Shown: one piece after another, positions 45,737 to 57,900 of the stretch | How positions within the stretch are numbered: position 1 is the first letter of the stretch | Layout of the letters: every line of letters begins with the position of its first letter | Origin: Craspedostauros australis | Lineage: Eukaryota; Bacillariophyta; Bacillariophyceae; Mastogloiales; Achnanthaceae | Length of the DNA: 64,000 nucleotides | Reading direction: 5' to 3' | Assembly: GCA_026770025.1 (NCBI GenBank) | Contig: JAMXDE010000057.1 | Location: 328,445 to 392,444, forward strand | Notes under the pieces: model-generated | What the model was told of the DNA's origin: nothing | The model's input: only the letters and a program-made list of their open reading frames with translations | Databases searched by the model: none | Translations under genes and position numbers: made by a program

Positions 45737-47239
45737 TCATTTGCCACCCCGGACCTTTTTGGTCTGCCGTATGATGCCCGACTCCAGCTTTTCCCGATGG
45801 CATTTGGCAAACTGGCGGAACTCCTCCAAACAGTCCAGATCAGCCTGGGCCACTTCTGTTGGTTGGCCGCGCTTGCACAGCGACATCTGTCGGGCCTTCT
45901 TGCTTCGTCCTTGATTGCATGGGAACCCGATCTCCATGTAGTTGCACTCGGTGGTGGCAATTTTGTAGAAATCTGGCCACAACCGAGGCGTCGTCTCCGT
46001 GAACAGGAACAGCGTGCCCTCTGGAACCACGTCGAAAAGTTCTCGGAAGAACACGAAGTTGGACTTGCGCAGGTTGATGGCGTTCTCGGACACGCAGTAC
46101 TGGCATGTCCAGATGTTGGTCGTCTCAATCTTATCCAGCATGGCCCGGTTGTTGGGATGTGCGAGAGGCGTCGTGATATCGCATTTCCCACCCCACGACG
46201 CGGTCAGGTTGGTCTGTTGCAGCGCGATTTGGGTTGATTCGCTCATGGCGACCACCAGATCCTCCCAGCCTTCCTCGTAATCCATCACATTGGCATGCAA
46301 GGCGGACATTCCGCTGCCTGAGGATGAGAAGGTCGCTACCAGCGCGGCGGCGACGAAGTCGTACCCAGGTCCGCCACCCAACGACGTCAAAGTGCACGCC
46401 GTCGGCTGTCCATCCGATCCATCCAGCAGCCGCTGCTGCTCCATGCCTTTGCTCCAGTGGTGCGGGACCGATGGATTTTGAGTTGTGTACATCAGCAGGT
46501 CCGAAAGTAATCGAGCACGGCAGAAGAAATCCAGGGCGTACCCGGACCTCGATCCGGCATCACCGAAGCACGGCATCGTGCCTTGATCGGCAGCCACGCC
46601 CAGATTGAACCAGAGCGAGCCAAATGCTTCTTGATCGACGGGATGTGGCAAACGCTGCGACAGGTGATGCCGGATGGAATCGATGGAAAGCTGCGACCAA
46701 TGACGCCACCCCTTGGTGGCCTTCAGAGAGCCGGGAGTGCGGCGGAGGTTGCGATTCGCCAATTGCATCAGTTCCTCGGCGCTGAGGATACTAGCAGAGC
46801 TAGTGCTTTCATCATCGTCGCTGCGATTGTCGGCCACAACAGTACCATCAGCGAAATTGGCATTCTTCCGCAGCTGTCGCTTGACATAGCTCGTCCTTGA
46901 CAGAGACTTCGTGTCATGTCGTGCGTCCTTGGGCGAGACGAATACAGTTGTCTGTTCAGTATTTGCCTTTGCCTTTGCTTTTGCATCCACATCCAGCTCC
47001 TTCGCTGCCTTTTCCGCCAGAGAAATCGCGCCGTCGACCATTGCGTATTCCATCCCTTCTTCTGGAGCCGCTTCGGAACATGCCGGATTCGATGGCGATG
47101 CGACCGTTTGCAATGATCTGGGTCTCGAGGCCATCATGGAAAACCCGCCGGCGTCGTCCATCATACTCGTAAGAAGCGTGATCGTTGCAACGTTCCAACG
47201 CTGTAATCGAAATCTATTTGATCTGCTTCCTCGCAACAT
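45737..47239 (-). CDS. SAM-dependent methyltransferase-like protein (500 aa)
   Basis: A single exon. The N-terminus MLRGSRSNRFRLQRWNVATITLL is basic and could be a mitochondrial or other targeting sequence. Residues ~60-170 are disordered. The C-terminal half has a Rossmann-type motif I, CTLTSLGGGPGYDFVAAAL (~285-303), as in SAM-binding methyltransferases. It is followed by a loop giving NVMDYEEGWEDL, and by NFVFFRELFDVVPEGTLFLFTETTPRLW (~395-425), the position of a late strand in the fold. Several Cys (CQYCVSENAIN, MSLCKRG) are present. No ribosomal RNA or small-molecule specificity motif is evident, so the substrate is not assigned. The stop is close to the end of the conserved part (RQTKKVRGGK). 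Confidence 0.6.
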   Translation of the reverse strand: MLRGSRSNRFRLQRWNVATITLLTSMMDDAGGFSMMASRPRSLQTVASPSNPACSEAAPEEGMEYAMVDGAISLAEKAAKELDVDAKAKAKANTEQTTVFVSPKDARHDTKSLSRTSYVKRQLRKNANFADGTVVADNRSDDDESTSSASILSAEELMQLANRNLRRTPGSLKATKGWRHWSQLSIDSIRHHLSQRLPHPVDQEAFGSLWFNLGVAADQGTMPCFGDAGSRSGYALDFFCRARLLSDLLMYTTQNPSVPHHWSKGMEQQRLLDGSDGQPTACTLTSLGGGPGYDFVAAALVATFSSSGSGMSALHANVMDYEEGWEDLVVAMSESTQIALQQTNLTASWGGKCDITTPLAHPNNRAMLDKIETTNIWTCQYCVSENAINLRKSNFVFFRELFDVVPEGTLFLFTETTPRLWPDFYKIATTECNYMEIGFPCNQGRSKKARQMSLCKRGQPTEVAQADLDCLEEFRQFAKCHREKLESGIIRQTKKVRGGK

Positions 47240-48094
47240 TGGTGAAGTTCACTTCGTCAGTTGTCGTTGCTATGGGACTGGTACGGAAGGTAGCGATGCT
47301 TGGATACAGCGAGCCTTGGTGATTGGTTGTGACTGACGCTGCTGCTGAAAGGAGGTGGCTGTGATTGCCGAAAGCAATGGTTGATTAGTTGGCTCGTTGG
47401 TCGTTTGTTTGGTTTGATGTTCTTTCTCTCTCTCTCTCTTCGGCTCGTTTGGCTTGAAGTGAAGGTACCTATTGGTGTGCTGAGTGATGGTCATCGGCAA
47501 CATCATCGTTGTTGGACTTTTCGAAGTTGGCGTTGTTCTTTTCCTTCATGTTCTGTCACGATTTTTCTGCGTTGTGTGTTTTTGTGTGACGAGAATTGAT
47601 GAAGAATGACGTGTTTGATGGGTCTCGTGATTGACTTGCTCGTGATAGATCACGGATTCGACAATGTGAAGCAACACAAACAACTGCTTGGACGCTATCA
47701 TTGGAGCATATCCACGATTAGAATATGATACCTTTGGATACACAAAACCAAGAGTCTCAGCCACGAAAAACGCCATCCAACTTCCCAAACAACATCTTCG
47801 CCCGTTGTACGAGCACAAGTAGGCTGGTGTTGGTACCTCGATCAGTTGGCGGCGAGCTATGGGCAATACTGCGTGCGCACTCGGTCTGGTGACTGGTTGT
47901 GAAGAGAAGTTGTGCGCGCGAGTCTGGCGATTGCCATGTCACAAGAGTCACTGCAGCGGATGTCGAGCAGCCTCATTTTGTACCACTTCAAACGTCTCTT
48001 CCCTTCCGTGTCACTCAAGACTTTGCCACAGACCGTCGCTTCACTCCGACTTTGATCTGATCTCATCATGGCACTATGTAAGCTAGTGCTGCCT

Positions 48095-48185
48095 ATGATC
48101 GCACTCATACATTGCGTCAATAACCAAGAAACAGCTTCGTCCGAAGCATCTACCTGCAAAGCGAGTTGCATCATTGTTTGGAGGA
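48095..48185 (+). repeat. Diverged direct repeat, copy 1
   Basis: ATGATCGCACTCATACATTG begins a ~90-bp block that recurs 316 bp downstream with scattered substitutions and small indels. Shared words are ATTGCGTCAATAAC and GCGAGTTG. Confidence 0.6.
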
Positions 48186-48410
48186 AGTGTTGGATTGGTT
48201 TGCAGCAGGGATAGTACTGGTCCTGGCGAGACGGCTCTCCTATTGTACTTGAGCGAGTGGACGAGCATACGAGCTACGCTGTTGGGTAGAGCATGCCACT
48301 CTCCACCACTAAGTTGCGAGTGCAAACGATGGTCGCGGTGGCTCGTATGTTCGCATCACTGTTGCATCACTGTTGCATCATGCTCGTCCTTTCGCTTGCA
48401 ACACACATCG

Positions 48411-48501
48411 ATAATCGCACTCATAGATTGCGTCAATAACAAGCAAAACGCTTCGACGAAAGCACCGGCCTGCGAAGCGAGTTGTATCGGTGTTTGAGGG
48501 A
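48411..48501 (+). repeat. Diverged direct repeat, copy 2
   Basis: Second copy of the ~90-bp block, starting ATAATCGCACTCATAGATTG. The flanking TTGCATCAC and TCGTCCTTTCGCTTG words are partly echoed again near 48705-48745, so the duplication may have been larger. Confidence 0.6.
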
Positions 48502-50235
48502 CCGAGGAATTGGCCTTTTGTCCATTCGGCGATCATCGTGTGTTGCATTCCAAGTGCAGAATGGCCATGGCCAACATTCCTCGGGATCGCCAAGATGCTC
48601 GAGGGAGCGAGCGAATGAATGAAAGAAACCACATCTCCCAGGCTGACCAATCGTTAACGGTACTCATGGTGGCTCGTATAGTACTACATAATCGCATCAT
48701 CTTTGCATCAGTTTTGCATCACCTCATCCTTTGCTTGGGCACGCAACGATGATCAGAGTGACGGATTGCTTGTGCACCCACAGCGATGCCGATTTTGGCG
48801 CGTTTCGATGCGTTTCTCCTCTCCCCGTTTTTGCATCAAGATTTCATCGCTGTGGTCGATGTGGTCGAGTGCACATGAATGGCTGCGAGAACGGAAAACG
48901 GCGACCGCTTCGACTGAATGTGAGATGCAAAATGAGGTGCGACAAGAAGGATCATGATGGTCGCACAGGTAGGTACCTCATGGCAAACCAACAAAGGAAG
49001 CGACCTTGTGGTCGTCCTCCTAATGCGCTCGTCGTGTGGTGTAGATGCGGTGCCGGAGATGCCGTCTTCGTTGTTGATGATGTGTTCGAGCATTCTGCAT
49101 GCTGCATGCGATGTGCGAACAGGGCCAAACACATCTGCGAAGATCTCTCTGTTCCAAGACAGATCCTTGGTGCTGTGCGTGCACCACAAGGCAACACAAC
49201 AGATAGCTCCCCATGTCAAAAGTAATTCGTGATTCGCTGGAGCTGTGCTCATCTGTCGTGCAGGGTCAAGGATGATGTTCGCATTGATCGTTGCCAAAAG
49301 TTTGTGCAGTAGTGGCAGGAGCAGAGAGCTCCTGTCCAAAGAGCGGAGCAGACGGAGCCACGTCTCCGTTGCAAGCCTTCATCAGTCGTACCACTCGTCA
49401 CCAATCGTGTTGCGGCTGTGGCTGCACCTGCACTGACATGGGTGATGCTACTCTTTCTCTCTCTCTCTCTCTCTTGCTTCTACATCATCATCTTCACGCC
49501 CTGTATACTTGTAGGTCATATGCATCTTTGCACTCTTAACAAAGTGTGTTGGAAATCCAGAGTTATAGTAGTAGTAATCTAATCTGTTATTCGATCATAC
49601 TGTTTCAGAACTGTGAGCTCAATCTCATCATCTCTTTCAATTTCACATCAGGCATGCTCTGTAGTACCATCATGAGATACCGTTGTATTCATAGCTGCTC
49701 TCCCTAGTGATCATCATGCCTTGCTTCATACATCTTCATGTGCATCTCATCATGTCCTTGTCATGACATCTCATTGTGCATATCTGCACACTTGTTATTG
49801 TCTACATTCATGCAGTACGTTTCCGCAGTCATGCATCCATCTTGTCACAAGTTTTGCCTCGATCCTGTGACATCTTGATTGCACCTGCTTTACAATTGGT
49901 GTCATCTTGATTTGCTTTTCTGAATCATTCTGATTGTCCATTCATACAAATGATCTTGTCCATCGGAGACATGTGTTACATCCTCCAGATGTAGGTTTCT
50001 GTTTCTCAGATGAGATGCAACTCCTACCCATTGCCCTGCAATCCTTCTCCTATGACGCCATCAACTGAGTTGTCACATTGTCTGTCTAACGTTGGGACAT
50101 CCTGTCTTGTGTCATCATGGTTTTCTTGTTAGAGGGAGACAGGCTGATTTTCTTGGTATAACTGAGATCAGTCATGTTTGTGTTGGGTCAAGGGTGTGAT
50201 CATATTGGGAATCTGGAGTGGTGGTGATAGTATAT

Positions 50236-50391
50236 GTTGGCAAGTCCCACTCACGGTAACCTACGATCGTGGAAGGTGGTGTTGGTTGATAGTCGTTCAT
50301 TTGCTATTTCATTAGTTGGCTACTCCGATGCTCTCGGTGTACGCCCGTTCTCTTGCCCAATGCTCTTGGTGCTTCAATCTGTTTATCAACA
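50236..50391 (-). repeat. Truncated LTR fragment related to the copia elements
   Basis: TGTTGGCAAGTCCCACTCAC onward matches the first ~150 bases (plus-strand view) of the two full LTRs with scattered differences. It then ends TTTATCAACA and passes into unrelated sequence. Orientation is as in element 1. No PBS-like or PPT-like sequence adjoins it, so it is a remnant and not part of either neighbouring element. Confidence 0.7.
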
Positions 50392-50619
50392 TCTAGAGCG
50401 AAATTAGGTACCCATCTCCCATGACTGAAACGTGATTCATTATTTTTGATTCGACTCGATTTGAGAGTATAGTCGAGTGAGTCTTGATACACGATTGATA
50501 TTCAGTCACTACAGTCATCGAACCTGACGTAGGCACTGACATCATCGTATGACGTCAGAGGATCGGTCATTGTGATCCTCGGAATCGAGATTATATCTTA
50601 GTCATGGTATGCTGACCTG
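50392..50619. other. Spacer between LTR fragment and copia element 2
   Basis: Short AT-rich sequence with the direct words GACGTAGGCACTGACATC and ATGACGTCAG. No gene is seen. The target duplication of element 2 cannot be checked, because its other end lies outside the window. Confidence 0.4.
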
Positions 50620-51149
50620 TGTCGAGATGTACATGTGAGTATACGTCAAGATGTACGTGTATATGTGCATCGTTCACCCGCTATTCTCTCATACGCACTT
50701 AGACGGTATAACTACATTCGTGTCTATAGTATACTGTGATTCGTCAGAATTACAGCGGAAATGGAACACACAAAAAGGGGCAAGATTTCTGGAGGAAATT
50801 TGTAAATAACGATTTCTGGGAGAATCAGAAGATCGTCCGTCCATCCATCAATGGTACCAAGAGAATCTCGAGGTACTTCCCAACTAAACCTCAGATGACA
50901 ATATCATCTGACAGACTACTGCATCACCAATGGAACGTGACATCTGGAGAGCAGAAGGACGCCTACTGACGTCGACAGGATGTCAACATGTCACCACGTC
51001 GACATCTGTCTCCAAGTCAGAGCAGGAGGCGAAGATGCAATGACCCATGAAGATCATGGATACTGAAGGTGAACTTCAAATGGTAAGTACTCATGGAGTA
51101 GAAGCTAGTACTGAACGAACAGAGTGTCGAATGCGGAGTATGCATCGAA
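50620..51149 (+). repeat. 5' LTR of copia element 2, first part
   Basis: It starts TGTCGAGATGTACATGTGAG and is the reverse complement, with scattered differences, of the right ~530 bp of LTRs A and B. It is interrupted at 51149 by element 1 and resumes at 59083. Confidence 0.85.
51144..51149 (+). repeat. Target-site duplication of copia element 1 (left copy)
   Basis: ATCGAA directly precedes the LTR at 51150 and recurs at 59077-59082 directly after the other LTR. Copia elements usually duplicate 5 bp, so one of the six bases may match by chance. Confidence 0.8.
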
Positions 51150-51940
51150 TGTTGGCAAGTTCCGCTCACGGTAACCTACGATCGTGGAAGATGGTATTGG
51201 TTGATAGTCGTTCGTTTGCTATTTCATTACGTTGGCACTCCGATACTCTCGGTGTCCGTTCGTTCTCTTGCCCGATGCTCTCGGCGCTTCAATCTGTTTC
51301 GTAGATTCGGTCTCCGACTATGAGTCGGTACGCGAGATCCTCTCTCGCTCCTCTCTGTATTCTCTCTCTCTCTCTCAACATCGTGTGCTCGTGCTACACG
51401 ATGCTTCGTGTTCGATGCGTACTCCGCATTTGACACTCTGTTCATTCAGTACTGGCTTCTACTCCATGAGTACTTACCATTTGAAGTTCACCTTCAGTAT
51501 CCATGATCTTCATGGGTCATCGTATCTTCGCCTCCTGCTCTGACTTGGAGACAGCTGTCGACGTGGTGACATGTTGACATCCTGTCGACGTCAGTAGGCG
51601 TCCTTCTGCTCTCCAGATGTCACGTTCCATTGGTGATGCAGTAGTCTGTCAGATGATATCGTCATCTGAGGTTTAGTTGGGAAGTACCTCGAGATTCTCT
51701 TGGTACCATTGATGCATGGACGGACGATTTTCTGATTCTTCCAGAAATCGTTATTTGCAAATTTCCTCCAGAAATCTTGCCCCTTTTTGTGTGTTCCATT
51801 TCCCCTGTAATTCTGACGAATCACAGCATACTATCGACACGAGTATAGTTATACCGTCCAAGTGCGTATGAGAGAATAGCGGGTGAACGATGCACATATA
51901 CACGTACATCTTGATATATACTCACATGTACATCTCGACA
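51150..51940 (-). repeat. LTR A (3' LTR of element 1)
   Basis: 791 bp. In plus-strand view it begins TGTTGGCAAG and ends ATCTCGACA, and contains a (CT)n tract near 51360-51376. It is bordered inside by the polypurine tract. Confidence 0.92.
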
Positions 51941-51960
51941 CCCTTCCTGTGTGCATTCGG

Positions 51961-54900
51961 TCATTCGAATGTTCTCGATGTGTCAAGGTACGACTTCTCA
52001 TGTTCACGTTGCAAGTCGGCCTTGATGTTCTTGGTGAATCCGTCGCTTGTGTTCTGCTCGGATTTGACGAAAATGATTTCGATGGTTTTGTTGATTACCA
52101 TGTTCCTCACGTAGTGATGGCGCACGTCGATGTGCCGCGATCGTTGGGATGTTGATGGGTTCTTGGCGATGAAGATCGCCCCGATGTTGTCCACGCGGAC
52201 CTTGATCGGTGTCTTCACTGGGACGCCCACACTTTCGAGTAGCTGCATGACGAAGAAGATCTCCTTTGCCGCTTCGGAAAGGGCAACGTATTCTGCTTCG
52301 GATGAGCTGAGTGTGACGGCCTTCTGTGCCTTGGATCGCCAAAGGATTGGTACCTTGCACAGGTATAGGATGAATCCCCCTACGCTGATTCTTGTATTCT
52401 TGTCTCCTGCATATTCGCTATCGCAGAAGAGCTCCATGTCCCAGCCGTCGTCATCTGGACGCGCTGGATGGATCTTCAATCCATAGTCCTTTGTATCGAT
52501 CACATACTTGATGATCCGATACATCTCCTTCATTGCAGCCTTGGTGGGCCCGATCAATACCTTGGAGAGTTCCCTCACAGGGTTCGCGATATCTGGTCGC
52601 GAGTGCTTGATGAGGAAGAGTAGCATACCGACGCCTCGGCGGTATTCGGCATGTTCTTCCGGTCCGACCTTCTGCAGTCCGTTATCTTCGGATGGTCGTA
52701 CGATGATTTGACCCGGGGTTCCCGGTGTCCCATAACGTTGCATCTTCTCAACTTTGGCTCCGAATTCCTCGATGAGGTGTCGGATGAGATGTGGTTGACG
52801 CAATGTCGCTCTAGTCTTGTCATGGTTCAATTCGATGTTGCAGCTGAGGTAGTCTCCGAGTCCGCGCTCGATTGTCACCTTGAATTTGCTGCCTTGGATG
52901 TCCTTCAGGAATGTCTCCAGTGCCTTGGAGTCTCCGCAACAGAAGCAATCGTCCACGTAGATGGCCACGATCATGCTTCCTTCGTTCGTCTTCCTGTAGA
53001 ACAGGCACGGGTCTGCTGCGCTCTGTTCGAAGTTGATATTCTTGAGGGTCGATACCAACATCTTGAACCATTGCCTGGCGCTCTGCACAAGTCCGTAGAT
53101 TGGCTTGTGTAGGGTCAGGGCTTCGTCTGGTTGATGATCCATCCCATTGGGACAGTTCATGTAGATCTCCTCGTCGAGGTCTCCATGTAGGAATGCCGTT
53201 ACGACATCGACGAGTGCGCAGTCCATCTTCTTGATTAGCATGATCACCATCATGACCCGATAGGTCACGTCATGGATGACGGGTGAGTAATGCTCTTGGA
53301 AGTCTACTCCTGCAACTTGTGAATAGCCACATGCAACGAGCCGTGCTCGATGTGTGCCGTCACGCTTCAGCTTGAAGACCCATTTGCACTTGCAGCATCT
53401 GCGGCCGCGTGGGATGGCGTCTCGTTTGATCTTGCTATACACCTTGCGTGTATCCATGGAGTCGAACTCCTTCTTGATGGCTGCTCGATATCCCTTCCGA
53501 TGGATAGGATCTGGGTGATTGAAGGCTCCGTCGAACGTTGTAGGTTCGATGTGCTTCTCTGGTTCCTTGTTCTCGTCCTGCATCGACAATCCGATGTCGA
53601 TCGCTGGTGATTCGGTAATGATTGCATTCATTCCGTATAGTCCTGTTGTGCTATGATGAGTGATCTCGATCTCTTCATTTTCGTCTTCGATTTCTTCATC
53701 ATCTGTAGTTTCGTTGTTGGAATCGTCGATCATCTCGTCGCTGAGTTCGTCACTCGCCTCACTGGATGATGGATCGCTCTCATAGCCTTCTTCCTTTCGA
53801 CCTCGTTCGTTGAAGTCTTCGAGCTCGCGCAGAGCTCTGGGAATACTCTTCCCTGTGGTTGGCTTGGGATTAGCTTCTCCCTTCCTGCCTCGTGCTTCGT
53901 GACGTCGGATCCTCTCCTTTCTAGCTATGTCACGCTTGTTTGGTTTGCTTGGTGGAGATCTAGATGGTGTGTCATGTGTAGACCTTGCTGGTGTGTTCGG
54001 AGGAGTGACACCTGTCTCGTCATCGGCTTCGTCGCCGGAGGGTAGGATTTCGTCATCCTCATGATTGGATTCGCTCCGATCTTCCTCGTCATTCTGGATT
54101 AGTTGAGTCACTACTCCGTCGTCCTCATTATCCTCGTCATCACTGTCTGATAGAATGTAGTACCTGTTGCTGTCAGCGAAAGATACTCTCTTCGCTTCCG
54201 ATGTTTGACGCGTTGCCGTCCTTGGCGTTGCTCCCTTTCGTCCGATGGTTGTGAAGCCGTCTGCGTCCGTTGTTCCTGTTTCGTTGGATATGTTCGGTGC
54301 TGGTGCCCAACCACGGAACTGTCCGTATGATTGGTTGAGCCACTTGATGTCGCGTGAACAGATGAGTGACTTGGTCGATGGTCTGTACATGTTGTAGACC
54401 CCTGATGCATGTTGGTGTGCATATCCGATGAACACCATCTCTTCTCCTCTGTTCTTGAGTTTCGCGGTAATCCCGCCGTAGGTAGTCTTCACAACACCCA
54501 CCTCTCCAAATGTGCGGAGCGCGTCCGCATATGGTGGATCGTTGCCGAAGAATTGTCGATGTGGTGACTTTCTCTGGTTCTTCGCTACGGTGATGTTGGC
54601 GATGGCGGTGGCAGTGCTAGCAGCTGCTGCCCACAGGCCATGCCTATACTCTTCATCGAGCTGTGCTCCGTTGAGCATGGAGCGAATCTTGGTGTAGAGG
54701 TACGCGAACTTGCGTTCCACTCTTCCGTTCTGTTGCGGCGTGTTCGATGCCGTGTATTCGAATTTCACGTTGAGTCCTGCATCGATGAGAATATCCTCCG
54801 TGGATTTGTTCTCTCCGCTGTTGTCACCTCGGAAGATGATCTGTTGGTCACCAGTCTGTGACTTGATCGTCTGGATGAATCGTTTGATGTATCCTGGTTG

Positions 54901-57900
54901 ATCACTCTTGTTCTTGAGAAAGAAACTCCAGCAGTGATCCGTGCAGTCGTCCACGATCAGGGTCCAGTAGCGTTTATCTCCGAAGCTTATGTGTTTAGTG
55001 TAACTAATGTCAATGAAGAACCGTTCGCCGCGGCGAGTAGCTCTTGGAATAGTTGCCTTCGGAATATTCTTCACTCTTGCGTTCGCGACCGCGCAGTCAC
55101 GACACACCGGCATCTCGCCGATGATTTTCCATCCGTATTGAGCGGCCGTCCGCTTCATGGTCTCGAGTGGCGCGTGGCCGAGCATTCGGTGCAAGTTCAC
55201 CGCGCTGATCTCCTTGGATGGATTCTTGACGATGGCTGTGCAAGCCTTGTCGTCGTCTGTTGGCATGATGGGATGCATCTGCACTCCCGTGATGAATCCG
55301 TTGGATGTGGGGAAGACTCGATCGAACACGATCTTCGTTCCGGATCCGTTGATGATGTCCATCAGAATGCCGTTGTTACCAAGCTGGTAACCGTTGTACA
55401 GAGCCTTGTTCGTGGAGAAAAGGTTCACCGCCATCTTGGGTGTGTACTTCACATCATCGAGCCGGATGACGTGGCCAGTGTTGTCTCGCTGTTTGACTTT
55501 CAAACGAATGGATCCCATCTTGGGAGAGTCCAGCTTCGTGCTGTCTCCCACTTGGACGAAGGACTTGATGTGCCGCACGTTGAAGAGAGCGGCGTCCGAG
55601 TTGACGATGTGACACGAAGCTCCGCTATCGGCGAGCCAGGTGTCTTTGTTGACCTTGTCCTTGTACTTGGTGCTCAGTTCGTGGAGTTGCTCCACAGCTG
55701 CCGCAGCTATCTCGTCGTCGAAGCTGCCGTCGTCGTTGTCTTCGTGGACTCCATCTTCGTTGTATGGATGATGATGGTCTCCGTCATCCATGTCGTCGGG
55801 TAGTTGCGCGTAGTCCGATGGAATCGTAGTGTTCCGATGAGATCCTGTGGCTGGATCGTATGGGTAGACGCGTGATCGCTCTCGCAAGAGCACGCGCATG
55901 CATCCTCCAAGGATGTAATGCAGATCCGTATCTGGGATCGTTTCCGAGTCGTTCCCTTCCAGTATGCGGTTGACGATGATTGCATTGGCGAGGATCTCTT
56001 CGATTGAGTCGAAGTGCTCGGATAGGATGGATCCCATCATGTTCACCCATATTGGCATGAGTGCTCCTCGTGTCGTTCCTGGGAATACTCGCATTCCCGC
56101 TTCCATCACGGCGTCAAAGATGAGCTGCTTTTGGATTATCAATGCTGTTGCTGTTGCATTCGGGATGGTGCTGTGACGGAGGAGGTAGTCGACGCTATTG
56201 GGATTCTCAATATCCGGGAAGTCGATATTCGATGGATAGACGACACGCTCGTTTGGATTGAAGCTGTCGTCTGGATGATTGCCGTCCTCGGATTCGTCGC
56301 TGTCATCCTCGTCGAAGATGCCCGATCTGTTGTTCCCCGCCGCTGGAGGAGGCGGCGCCGCGGCGCGGCGCGTTTCGCCTTGATTGATGAAGGTTCCCGT
56401 TCTCTCGTATCTCCCAGCTTGAGGAGGAGGCAACTCGTCACGGTTCGCCTCGTCGTCTTCATCTGCGCCGTCCTCGTCGGCGTCGTCGTCGTCGTCATCG
56501 CTCATGGCCTCTTCGATGTCGCTATCGTTGGCCTCGTCCATCTCAGCTTCGTCGCCGTATGAACCGATCAGGTCGTGCGCGTTGAAGCAGCATTCGTAGC
56601 TCACTTCGCGTCTTGGATCCACCTCGTGGATGATTGGCTCCTCACTGAGCCACTCCGGGATGATCTCATCATCCTGCACTTCGTCGTCACTCCCGACGTA
56701 TTCGAAGTTATCGAAGAAGGAGTCTTCGATGTAGTCGTCGGACACCAACATGCAGAGCGGCATGTCCTTTGCAGAGAGTACCATCTCGTGCCCGCTCTTG
56801 TCGTGTCCTTCCGTAGCCGCGTTGGCTTGTTCGTTGTTCTTCTTCTCGTTGAACTTCTTCTTTCGACATTCCGCCTCGCGATGTCCGAAGATGCCGCAGT
56901 AGTTGCACTTGCCCTTGAAGCCGCTTCCCTTGTTGCGCTTTCCGTTCATCTTGTTGTTGTTGTTGTTGTTTTTCTTGTTGTTCGGTTTCTTGCGTTCTGG
57001 GCAATCGGCGGATCTATGGCCATACACGCCACAGTTGTGGCAAGTACCCTTGAAGTTACCGGTGCTTGTGAAGCCGGTGTCGTTGCTCTTCGTGTTGCTG
57101 TCTTGGAAGTCGTCGACGTATGCCTTGCCTCCTCTGTGGGTGGCGTATGCAGTACGGAGTACTCCTCTGATCGCGTTGATGGTAACCAGTTCCGGATTGA
57201 ACGTGAGTTGGTGTTGGAAGTTCACGACGTGGGTTTTGTATTCCACGCTCACCGTGCTGAGGATCTGCATGATCATTTCCTCGTCTGTGATCTCGTACTT
57301 GACATCGTGGAGACGCGATCGTAGACTCTCGAGTTGCGTGATGTAGATGTCGGGGTCCGTGTCTCTCTTCATCTTTTCGTTGTTGAATTGGCGCTTGAGT
57401 TTGATCTTCGTTACTGCGTCGGATGGTCGGAACTTCTCCGCGAGAACGTTCCACGCTCCGTGTGCGTCTCCTTCGGGGTAGTCGACGGAGATGCATTGGT
57501 TGATGTACTGGATGGCTTGCTTGCCCTTTCCTTTCTCTGCATCCATCATGAGGATCAGATCGCTGAAGCAATCGCATCCCAGCTCGTAGATCTCCTCCAT
57601 CGCTTCCTTGTCTTCATCGGCGGCTGCCGCGATCTCGCTCACTGTTGGCACCTTGGTCTTGCCCAACATCACGTCTCTCGTCTTCTGTGCACGAGCGTAT
57701 GCCTTCGCTTGGGACTCCCATGCGCTGTAGTCTTCCTGTTCACCGCTGAACATCGGCGCCTTGATGCGTCGCTTGTTCACGTTGGCTGATGTCGCCATGT
57801 TGATTCGTTGTTTCGTCGTTGGTGCGCTCGCGCCCTTGATTTTCGTCTGTTTCTGTGTTGTCGATTCTTCGATTTTCGCCTGTTGTTGCGCGGAGATTGT

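Larger units (their letters stand above)
47240..50235. other. Intergenic with degenerate repeats, leading into the retroelement nest
   Basis: No gene is supported. It holds (TC)n tracts near 47427-47440 and 49454-49475. A pair of diverged ~90-bp direct repeats (48095-48185 and 48411-48501) and repeated TTGCATCA words around 48355-48385 and 48700-48725 are also present. From about 49547 the base composition becomes more AT-rich, and the stretch to 50235 looks like old transposon debris, without identifiable coding. Confidence 0.5.

Noticed and set aside
49547-50391. Possible solo LTR running from TGTTGGAAATCC to TATCAACA
   Set aside because: TG...CA ends exist, but no flanking target duplication is found, and the right end is better explained as a copia LTR fragment.
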